A DNA stretch of 37,404 nucleotides, taken from the NCBI GenBank assembly GCA_019695095.1, contig JAIBAQ010000043.1, positions 1 through 37,404 on the forward strand, given 5' to 3'. The first letter of the stretch is position 1; the number at the start of each line of letters is the position of its first letter. Under the pieces are notes generated by a model, which saw only the letters and a program-made list of their open reading frames with translations, was not told the origin of the DNA and made no database searches. Position numbers and translations under genes: made by a program. Of this stretch, positions 25,675 to 32,553 are shown one piece after another. The stretch is from Candidatus Hydrogenedentota bacterium (GTDB lineage Bacteria; Hydrogenedentota; Hydrogenedentia; Hydrogenedentales; SLHB01).

Positions 25675-26313
25675 GTGCACGTTCTGCAGCACCTCCTGGA
25701 TAACAATGCCTCCTGGGCGGCACAAATGCACCAGAGCCGCCCCGATTTCTTTCATGCGCTCGCGCGCCAGCAGTCGCCCAAGTATTTGTGGATTGGCTGC
25801 GCCGACAGCCGCGTGCCAGCAAACGAAATCGTCGGACTGCTGCCGGGGGAATTGTTCGTACACCGAAACGTGGCCAACTTGGTCGTCCACTCCGATCTCA
25901 ACTGCCTCTCTGTCATTCAATACGCCGTGGATGTTCTTCGCGTCGAACACATCATTGTCTGCGGCCACTACGGATGCGGCGGCGTGGCGGCGTCGCTCGA
26001 AGACGATTCCCTTGGTTTGATCGATAATTGGCTGCGCCACTTGCGCGACCTTGCCCAGGTCCACTCCAATATCTTGTCGATGATTCCGGACAAACAGGCG
26101 CGCATCAATCGCCTCTGCGAGTTGAGCGTGGTGAAGCAGGCGCAGAACGTCGCCGCTACTACGATCGTACAGAAGGCGTGGCGGATTGGACGTCAGCTCA
26201 CTGTTCATGGGATGATTTACGGCATTGCGGATGGGCGGTTGAAAGATCTTGGGGTGGATCTTTCCGGGCCGGAAGCGCTTCCCGCGCCCCATCGCGTGAC
26301 CGTATTGCCGTAG
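25675..26313 (+). CDS. can: beta-class carbonic anhydrase, Can-like
   Basis: A 212-residue zinc enzyme interconverting CO2 and bicarbonate, very similar along its length to E. coli Can (LWIGCADSRVPANEI, GELFVHRNVANLV, DLNCLSVIQYAVDVL, HIIVCGHYGCGG). The GTG at 25675 was chosen over an ATG 15 bases upstream. From the GTG the zinc ligands fall at Cys42, Asp44, His98 and Cys101, the same numbers as in E. coli, and GCGAGG is then correctly spaced upstream; the ATG has no ribosome site. TATACT at 25631-25636 may be its -10. Confidence 0.94.
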   Translation: MHVLQHLLDNNASWAAQMHQSRPDFFHALARQQSPKYLWIGCADSRVPANEIVGLLPGELFVHRNVANLVVHSDLNCLSVIQYAVDVLRVEHIIVCGHYGCGGVAASLEDDSLGLIDNWLRHLRDLAQVHSNILSMIPDKQARINRLCELSVVKQAQNVAATTIVQKAWRIGRQLTVHGMIYGIADGRLKDLGVDLSGPEALPAPHRVTVLP

Positions 26314-26397
26314 TCGTGGTTGGTTTGGCATGTGAATGCCGGACGAGTCGTGGCGAGACGAGCAGGCGGGCTGTACTTTCTGAGCAGTGGGGGTGGT

Positions 26398-28350
26398 ATG
26401 CACGAGTACGTGGTCGTTGCCTTCAGGGAGGGCGAGCCTGATCGCTCTTTTCGTTTGTCAAACGGTTGTTGCGTCATCGGACGCGCTGTGGAATCGGATT
26501 TAGTACTGCCCGATCCCGCCATCTCGCGCCTCCACGCCATCATGCGCAGCGTCGATAGTTCCGTCACCATCGAAGACAACGATTCCACCAACGGCATCTT
26601 TCTCAATGGGCTTCGTGTTGGTAAGACACTTTTGTCCGAAGGAGACTTCGTATCGATAGGCCCGTATACGATTGTTATGCGATCTGCCGGCCGCGACGAT
26701 CTGGAAGCGGTGCCGCGAGGCAATACGGTTTGCATAACGCATGAGAACGCGCGTAAATCGCACGACAAGCTGCTTGAAGAGCAGAAGACGGATTTCTTCC
26801 CCGCGCTTTACCGGGCGACTCTCTTGATCGGCGCGCGCCTGCCGTTCTCCGATCTGCTCAACCAAATCCTTGCGCTCGCGCTGGAGGCGCTGCCCGCTCG
26901 CCGCGGCGCCATCGTGATTCAGTTCGACAAGAATCAGGAGCCTACGCTTTGCGCCAGCCTCTCTCTGGATGACGATCTGCACGCGCTTCCCTTGAGCAAG
27001 ACGCTTACCGACCACGTCATGCGATCGCGGACCGCGTTCTACACGGAGTGCGCCCAGTCCGATCCACGGTTCAGCGGTTCCGACACCCTGCTGCGCCATG
27101 CCATTGGCGCGGCCATGTGCGCGCCGTTGTGCGGCAACTCGCGCACGGTCGGCGCCATCTACGTCGACACGTTACCCCAGCAGACCCGCCATCCCGGTAA
27201 GGAACTCGAATTCCTGACCGCCATCGCGTACCTCATCGGCCTTGCGGTCGAAGGCAAACAACTCGACGAGCGCATGGTCGCCCAGGCGAGAATGGCCGCG
27301 CTCGGACAAGCGATCGCGGGAATCAGTCACGACATGCGCAACGTGCTCACGGGTGTCAAAGGCGGCGTCGAACTCATGGAGTCCGCCGCCGAGGAAGGCG
27401 ACTCCCCATCTCGGACCTTCCTGACCGCCCGGCGGATTATCCGGCGCTCCCTGGATACGATCGATGCGTACCTCAACGACTTGATCTCGTTTGTGCGCGA
27501 TACCGAAATCAAGCGAGCCCCAACCTACGTAAACGGGTTGGTGCAGGATGTCCTCGATATCGTGCGGCCGGCGGCAACCGACCAGAAAGTCGAACTCGCA
27601 TTCCAAGGCGGAGGATTCGAGCCCGCCAACATCGACGGCATCCAGGTTCATCGCGCCCTGCTGAACCTCGTCCGCAATGCGGTCGACGCGTGCAGCGCGC
27701 ACGAAGGCAAAGTCACGGTCTCTACGGGTTGGAAGGGCGATACTCTCATGCTCCAGGTGGCCGACAACGGAGTCGGCATCTCGGACGAGGATTTGGCCCG
27801 AATCTCGCAACCCTTCTACACGACCAAAGGCAGCCGGGGAACCGGCCTTGGCCTTGCGATAAGCTACCGTATCGTCGAAAGCCACGGCGGACGCATCGCT
27901 GTCTCCAGCAGATTGGGCAAGGGGTCCTCGTTCACCATTGTAATTCCGCAGTGCGCACTGACGAAGACCGTGCCTCAGGAAGCCCCCGCAACCGAGCCTG
28001 GTCTCGAAGGCCTTTACCGGAAGTGTCCCCATTGCGGCACGGTATGGTCCTCGCAGGATGCGCTGTTGTCCGATCCGTCCTTGGTGCTGGCGGGCTATCA
28101 AGTCCGGTTTGATGACCTTGGGGCCGGCCTTTTCCTTTTCAACCACTCCTGCGGCACGACCATGGCCATCACCGCGGACGACTTCAGGCATCTCTACAAC
28201 GGGCCCGTGTATCCCGAACCCCGGACGGGCTCGGATGTCTGCCCGCGCTATTGCCTGAACAAGGAAGAGCTCCGGCCCTGCGGCGCAGACTGCGAATGCG
28301 CCTACGTGCGCGAGGTGCTGCAGCTTATTAAGGGATGGAGTAAGAGTTAA
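26398..28350 (+). CDS. FHA-GAF sensor histidine kinase with Cys-rich C-terminus
   Basis: A 650-residue soluble histidine kinase. FHA domain about 5-95 (Gly28-Arg29, Ser43, His46, DSTNGIFLNG). GAF domain about 135-285. H-box ISHDMRNVLTG with His311. HATPase domain with N-box NLVRNAVDAC, DNGVGIS (Asp456) and GTGLGLAIS. About 540-650 is a cysteine-rich tail (CPHC at 543-546, then CPRYCLNKEELRPCGADCEC) that probably binds zinc. No receiver gene is adjacent; the sigma-54 activator further on is a possible but unproven partner. The ATG at 26398 follows GTGGGGGTGG and begins at the FHA domain. It shares the FHA-GAF front end and a metal-binding tail with the HD-GYP protein. Confidence 0.9.
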   Translation: MHEYVVVAFREGEPDRSFRLSNGCCVIGRAVESDLVLPDPAISRLHAIMRSVDSSVTIEDNDSTNGIFLNGLRVGKTLLSEGDFVSIGPYTIVMRSAGRDDLEAVPRGNTVCITHENARKSHDKLLEEQKTDFFPALYRATLLIGARLPFSDLLNQILALALEALPARRGAIVIQFDKNQEPTLCASLSLDDDLHALPLSKTLTDHVMRSRTAFYTECAQSDPRFSGSDTLLRHAIGAAMCAPLCGNSRTVGAIYVDTLPQQTRHPGKELEFLTAIAYLIGLAVEGKQLDERMVAQARMAALGQAIAGISHDMRNVLTGVKGGVELMESAAEEGDSPSRTFLTARRIIRRSLDTIDAYLNDLISFVRDTEIKRAPTYVNGLVQDVLDIVRPAATDQKVELAFQGGGFEPANIDGIQVHRALLNLVRNAVDACSAHEGKVTVSTGWKGDTLMLQVADNGVGISDEDLARISQPFYTTKGSRGTGLGLAISYRIVESHGGRIAVSSRLGKGSSFTIVIPQCALTKTVPQEAPATEPGLEGLYRKCPHCGTVWSSQDALLSDPSLVLAGYQVRFDDLGAGLFLFNHSCGTTMAITADDFRHLYNGPVYPEPRTGSDVCPRYCLNKEELRPCGADCECAYVREVLQLIKGWSKS

Positions 28351-28354
28351 GATC

Positions 28355-28966
28355 TCACCTCGATTTTCGGCGGCGCGTCTTTTGCGACACTTTCTTGGGT
28401 CTCGTCAATACCGTGAAAAGGTGGCGCAACATCGCCACTACCTTCGGCCACTTCGTTGGATTGAGCGCCGTGATAACCACAGCGGCAATCAACCATGGCG
28501 CAATTCGCACGAAGTACTTCCGCATGAACTTAAAGGCATACCGATCGGCAACGGTTTCTATTTGCCCATTCTCACGGTACTTCGTGAAATGAATATGATG
28601 GCCTACTTCATGAAAAAGGACGAAGGCAGTTTTCAGGGAGATCACCACGCGTGCGCCAAAGCTGCTACCTCTTCTCTTGACTATATTGTCGACGAAGAGT
28701 TCCACATGAGCATGACTTCCGTTCCGTGGCTGATGATAAAGACCCAGAGCTTCCTTTATCTGAACGTCCTTGCCACGACTTTTCGTCTTACTTCGTCTAC
28801 GTTCCCGAGACAGACCATCTGCATTGCGCAGGACTATTTGGCCCAGTCCCCCCAAATACCTGCCAGGTACGACACGAAGCGCCTTCTCAACGACGGGCAC
28901 AATGGGAAATGGTGGTTCATACCCGTTATAGATTTCGACAACTTCGACATGCGGCCTGTTATTCAT
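28355..28966 (-). CDS. small membrane-anchored HExxH metallopeptidase-like protein
   Basis: A 203-residue protein with a zincin motif, HEVGHH (His119, Glu120, His123), followed by ETVADRYAFKF with Glu137 placed as third ligand, the arrangement seen in ImmA/IrrE-type gluzincins. One membrane helix at about 155-172 and a very basic tail (KTRRRKSR) suggest inner-membrane anchoring. Base composition is clearly more AT-rich than its neighbours, which suggests recent transfer. I do not recognise the family of the N-terminal half. The ATG at 28966 follows GGAGTGAG; an ATG at 28990 is the alternative. Its stop faces the histidine kinase stop four bases away. Confidence 0.6.
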   Translation of the reverse strand: MNNRPHVEVVEIYNGYEPPFPIVPVVEKALRVVPGRYLGGLGQIVLRNADGLSRERRRSKTKSRGKDVQIKEALGLYHQPRNGSHAHVELFVDNIVKRRGSSFGARVVISLKTAFVLFHEVGHHIHFTKYRENGQIETVADRYAFKFMRKYFVRIAPWLIAAVVITALNPTKWPKVVAMLRHLFTVLTRPKKVSQKTRRRKSR

Positions 28967-29301
28967 TGCACATCTCACTCCGACGTACATCGCACTTCAT
29001 GAACTGTATGAGTCCAGCACACAACAATACTACCAGTTTCTAAGAGACGCCTCGCTTCGGTGGGGCGAGGTCGCATGAAGCTGGCCTGTGCCACGGGTGT
29101 GCGTCTGAAAAGCGGGGGCGATGGATTTCCGAGCGATTGTTATCTTGCTACCTCGAAGAGGTTTTGCCTCCTTAGCCCAACGGTTGGCCCGACGGAGCGA
29201 TAGCGTAGACGTGCCTACCTTGGGTCCAAGTCGCGCCCCAATGGACAAGCCTGTAGGGCTTGCGGCCTTGTATCGCGGGCCTCGAACCGCACAAGGCCGC
29301 A

Positions 29302-29407
29302 ACCCGTTCCGGGTAGACGACATGGAGAGTGTTCCCGATCCGTGGGTAGCTCTCCGCCTTCGGCGGATTCGCAACCCACGGCTAACGAGGCTCAACGCCT
29401 ACGGCGT
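29302..29407 (+). repeat. REP-like module of three hairpins
   Basis: Hairpin 1 ACCCG-TTC-CGGGT (29302-29314); hairpin 2 with outer arms CCGTGGGT (29340-29347) and ACCCACGG (29374-29381) and an inner TCCGCC-TTC-GGCGGA; CTA; hairpin 3 ACGCC-TAC-GGCGT (29395-29407). The same order, spacing and CTA are found in the module next to the RAYT gene at 36381-36509, with different stem sequences. Confidence 0.6.
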
Positions 29408-29560
29408 AAAGAGTGCCCGCAATAAGGGGGGGGTCTCGGGACCATAGTATCCGGGCGCGTGAATGAGCCTGTAAATGCACACGCACAAATACTCGCCCTG
29501 ATTCCGTCGTGAATCCGCTGTTCCTACTCTTCAGACGCACACCCCTGTGCCACCCTCCGG

Positions 29561-29590
29561 ATGACACCGGTCCCCTGCAACCTGTAAAAT
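29561..29590 (+). promoter_or_regulatory. candidate metG promoter
   Basis: ATGACA (29561-29566), an 18-base spacer and TAAAAT (29585-29590), each one base from consensus. The start would be near 29597, about 80 bases before the metG ATG. Confidence 0.45.
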
Positions 29591-29677
29591 GCGCCTTCGG
29601 ACCCCGCAATTCCCCCGCTGACCGCCGAGCGGTGAGCATAAGCCCGTGGAACGTAGACAAGGAGTATCAGGAGTACC

Positions 29678-31420
29678 ATGCCGGAAGATGCCGCTTTCAA
29701 ACGCACGTTGGTGACCAGCGCGTTGCCCTACGCGAATGGCCATATCCATTTGGGTCACATCGCCGGGGCCTATCTCCCTGCCGACATCTACGTGCGCTTC
29801 AAACGCCTCAAGGGCGATCCGATTCTGTACGTCTGCGGGTCCGACGAATACGGAGTGGCAATCATCCTCACCGCGATGAAAGAAGGCATCACGCCGCAAG
29901 ACGTGATCGACCGTTATCACACGGCCAACGCGGAGGCCTTCGCTCAACTCGGCATTTCTTTTGACATCTACGGCCGCACCTCGTGGCCGCTGCATATCGA
30001 CACCACGCAAGCCTTCTTCACCAAGCTGCACGAAGCCGGCAGCATCGACCAACAGTCCATGAAGCTATGGTACTCCGAGCAGTCGCAGAAGTTTCTCCCC
30101 GATCGCTACGTGAAGGGCACGTGTCCGAAATGCGGCTACGTCGATGCGTCCGGCGACGAATGCGAGAACTGCGGTGCGCAATATGCCGCGCAAGACCTCA
30201 TTGAGCCGCGAGTCAACATCCCCGGGGACACCTCGACGCCGATTCTCAAGGATTCCGCCCATTGGTTCCTGAGACTGCAGGATTTCACGGACCGTTTGAA
30301 AGCGTGGCTCGACAGCCATCCCGAATGGCGGACCAATGTGAAGGGCATTGCCTACGGTTGGGTAAACGATCTGCGCGCGCGCTGTATCACGCGCGACCTC
30401 GATTGGGGCGTGCCGATTCCGCTCGACGATCCCCAGGCGCAGGGCAAGCGCATCTACGTGTGGTTCGACGCGCCCATCGGCTACGTCACCAACACGCGCC
30501 AATGGGGCATCGACACAGGCCAAGGCGAGAACGCCTGGGTGCCGTGGTGGAAAGATGCCTCCACGCGCCTTGTGCACTTCATCGGCAAGGACAACGTACC
30601 GTTCCACGCCGTCATCTTCCCGGCCATGCTTATGGGGCAGGGCGACTACATCCTGCCGGACAACGTCGTCGGCAACGAATACCTCAACGTCATGAACCGG
30701 CAAACCGGCAAGGCCGAAAAGGGATCGAAGTCGAAGGGCAACATGATCAGCGTGCGCTGGTTTGCGTCGAAGTTCTCCCGAGACGCCATCCGCTACTACA
30801 TCGGCGCGATCATGCCCGAAGCCAAAGACGCCGCCTTCGATTGGGACGAGTTCCAGAACAAGTACAACGGCGAGTTGTGCGACATCGTCGGTAACTTCGT
30901 ACACCGCTCGCTTACGATGACCGTCAAGAACTTCGATCACAAAGTGCCCGAACCCGGAGCCTTCGATGACGAGGATCGCGCACTGCTCGATTCGCTGCCC
31001 GGCCTCATCGACAGCGTTGCCGAAGCCATCGAGAACTTCCGGTTCCGTCAGGCCGTCGAGCGGTTCATCGACATCGGCCGCAGGGCCAATGTCTATTTCG
31101 ACGCCAAGGCCCCGTGGGTCACGCGCAAGACCGACATGGTTCGCACGGCCACGACGCTGCACGTTTGCTGCCAGGTTGTTCGCGCGCTGTGCACCGTCAT
31201 GGCCCCCTTCACGCCCGACGGCGCGGCCATACTCGCGGAGACTCTCGGCGTGACATTGCCCGTTAACGGACCCAACGGCGGCGAAGACGCGTGGAACGCT
31301 GCCAAGAACGGTATGCCCGCAGGCGCGCCGCTTCAGACGCCGCAGGTCCTCTTCCCAAAACTCGATCCCGACGTTATCGCCGAGCTCGCCGCGCAACACG
31401 CCGCGGGACAGGCGGTGTAG
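29678..31420 (+). CDS. metG: methionyl-tRNA synthetase
   Basis: Class I aminoacyl-tRNA synthetase that charges tRNA-Met. 580 residues, shorter than E. coli MetRS (677): the C-terminal tRNA-binding/dimerisation domain is absent. LVTSALPYANGHIHLGHIAG carries the HIGH-type motif HLGH (24-27); the zinc knuckle is CPKC (149-152) with CENC (162-165); the KMSKS-type loop is KGSKSKGN (348-355). The anticodon-binding helical domain covers about 400-560. AGGAG sits six bases before the ATG. The next gene begins ten bases after the stop, so the two are probably co-transcribed. Confidence 0.97.
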   Translation: MPEDAAFKRTLVTSALPYANGHIHLGHIAGAYLPADIYVRFKRLKGDPILYVCGSDEYGVAIILTAMKEGITPQDVIDRYHTANAEAFAQLGISFDIYGRTSWPLHIDTTQAFFTKLHEAGSIDQQSMKLWYSEQSQKFLPDRYVKGTCPKCGYVDASGDECENCGAQYAAQDLIEPRVNIPGDTSTPILKDSAHWFLRLQDFTDRLKAWLDSHPEWRTNVKGIAYGWVNDLRARCITRDLDWGVPIPLDDPQAQGKRIYVWFDAPIGYVTNTRQWGIDTGQGENAWVPWWKDASTRLVHFIGKDNVPFHAVIFPAMLMGQGDYILPDNVVGNEYLNVMNRQTGKAEKGSKSKGNMISVRWFASKFSRDAIRYYIGAIMPEAKDAAFDWDEFQNKYNGELCDIVGNFVHRSLTMTVKNFDHKVPEPGAFDDEDRALLDSLPGLIDSVAEAIENFRFRQAVERFIDIGRRANVYFDAKAPWVTRKTDMVRTATTLHVCCQVVRALCTVMAPFTPDGAAILAETLGVTLPVNGPNGGEDAWNAAKNGMPAGAPLQTPQVLFPKLDPDVIAELAAQHAAGQAV

Positions 31421-31429
31421 CTTAGCGCC

Positions 31430-32395
31430 ATGACACACCGCGAACGATTCATTGCCGCGCTGGAGCGCCGTCCGATTGAGGGGCGCGTGCCGCATTTTGA
31501 GCTCGTGTTCTTTCTCACGATGGAGGCCTTCGGAAAGGTTCATCCGAGTCATCGCAACTACGCGCAGTGGGACCAGATGACCGATGCCGAGCGCGCGCTG
31601 CACCGCAACGAAATGGCCGACATCTTTGTCGAAACGGCGCGCCGCTACGAGCATAGCGCCATCTTCCTGCACCCGAATCCGTGGAATGAAGACGAAGCGT
31701 TGCGCACCATCGATCTCGTGCGCGAGAAATCCGGCGACGAGTATTTTCTCATGCTCCACGGCGACGCCACGTTTCCGATTCCCAACGGCGACGACATGAT
31801 GGACCAGACGGTTTGGTTCTACGAGCATTTCGACGAGGCCAAGGAGCAAGCGCAGCGGAAGGTGGACAAGCAACTCGCGTGGGCCGAGCGTCTCGCCAAG
31901 CACGGCGGCCTTGATGGATTTGCGCTCTGCGACGACTACTGTTTCAACCACGGCCCGTTCTTAAGCCCGGACATGTTCGCGGAACTCATCACGCCGTACC
32001 TGAAGCAAGTCATCGCGGGCGAGCGCGAACTCGGCTTCTATACAATCAAGCACACTGACGGCAACATCATGCCGATCGTCGATCAGCTTGTGGATGCGAA
32101 CCCGCACGCGTTGCATTCGCTCGATCCGCAAGGCGGCGTCGACATCGCGGAAGTGAAGCGCAGCTACGGCGACCGCGTGTGCCTTATCGGCAACGTGAAC
32201 TGCGGCCTGCTGACGTCCGGCACCGACGAGGAAGTCGTTGAATCCGCCCGCTACTGCATCCACCACGGCATGCCCGGCGGCGGTTACATCTTCTCCACAA
32301 GCAACTGCGCCTTCACCGGCCTTCCGCTCAGCCGCTACGAACTCATGTGGCGCGTCTGGCACGACGAAGCCATCTACAAGGAAATCGGGGACTGA
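31430..32395 (+). CDS. uroporphyrinogen decarboxylase (URO-D) family protein
   Basis: A 321-residue member of the URO-D/MtaA superfamily: MTHRERFIAALERRP at the start, FLSPDMFAELITPYLKQVI, FYTIKHTDGNIMPIVDQLVD, HSLDPQGGVDIAEVKRSYGDRVCLIGNVNCGLL and GGGYIFSTSNC are family segments. The N-terminal arginine-rich motif of true HemE (RQAGR) is missing, so haem synthesis is unlikely; a corrinoid-linked methyltransferase or demethylase role is more likely, but no corrinoid protein gene is adjacent. It follows metG by nine bases without a strong ribosome site. Its TGA lies inside a dispersed hairpin element. Confidence 0.85.
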   Translation: MTHRERFIAALERRPIEGRVPHFELVFFLTMEAFGKVHPSHRNYAQWDQMTDAERALHRNEMADIFVETARRYEHSAIFLHPNPWNEDEALRTIDLVREKSGDEYFLMLHGDATFPIPNGDDMMDQTVWFYEHFDEAKEQAQRKVDKQLAWAERLAKHGGLDGFALCDDYCFNHGPFLSPDMFAELITPYLKQVIAGERELGFYTIKHTDGNIMPIVDQLVDANPHALHSLDPQGGVDIAEVKRSYGDRVCLIGNVNCGLLTSGTDEEVVESARYCIHHGMPGGGYIFSTSNCAFTGLPLSRYELMWRVWHDEAIYKEIGD

Positions 32396-32424
32396 CCCAA
32401 GCGAAGCGAAGACAGGTCGGACCT
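32384..32424 (+). repeat. hairpin repeat overlapping the URO-D-like stop codon
   Basis: GGACTGACC and GGTCGGACC pair (one mismatch, one wobble) around CAAGCGAAGCGAAGACA. It shares GGGACTGAC, the following CAAGCG and GCGAAG with the element after the NUDIX gene. The stop codon of the URO-D-like gene is part of the 5' arm. Confidence 0.5.
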
Positions 32425-32429
32425 CCTGA

Positions 32430-32539
32430 GTGGACACTGTGGACTACGTGGACGAAATGGACGCCGTTTAAGCGGGCGGGATCTGGTATGTCCTACTGCC
32501 CATGAAGTCCATATCGTCCACACTGTCCATATCGTCCAC
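32430..32539. terminator. inverted repeat built of 9-base units between convergent genes
   Basis: The left arm (32430-32462) repeats a TGGAC-containing 9-base unit and the right arm (32507-32539) repeats GTCCA in the same 9-base rhythm. The arms are complementary at 26 of 33 positions, with mismatches falling in the spacers between boxes. Lying between the ends of the URO-D-like gene (32395) and the beta-helix gene (32554), it could stop transcription from both sides. No U-run is present. Confidence 0.5.
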
Positions 32540-32553
32540 AAAAGACCTCTACC

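Larger units (their letters stand above)
28991..29677. repeat. repeat-rich intergenic region upstream of metG
   Basis: No credible gene. In order: a hairpin CCTCGC/GCGAGG near 29050-29070; a degenerate set of small hairpins about 29188-29262 (CCAACGGTTGG, then AAGCC/GGCTT); a perfect 12-base inverted repeat TTGCGGCCTTGT/ACAAGGCCGCAA (29260-29271, 29291-29302); a well-formed REP module (29302-29407); and a metG promoter. The block is framed by the 13-base inverted pair GGGTGTGCGTCTG (29095-29107) and CAGACGCACACCC (29532-29544). Confidence 0.6.

Noticed and set aside
30065-31951. Minus-strand frame of 628 codons opposite metG
   Set aside because: It spans the end of metG and part of the next gene antisense; both sense genes have clear families.
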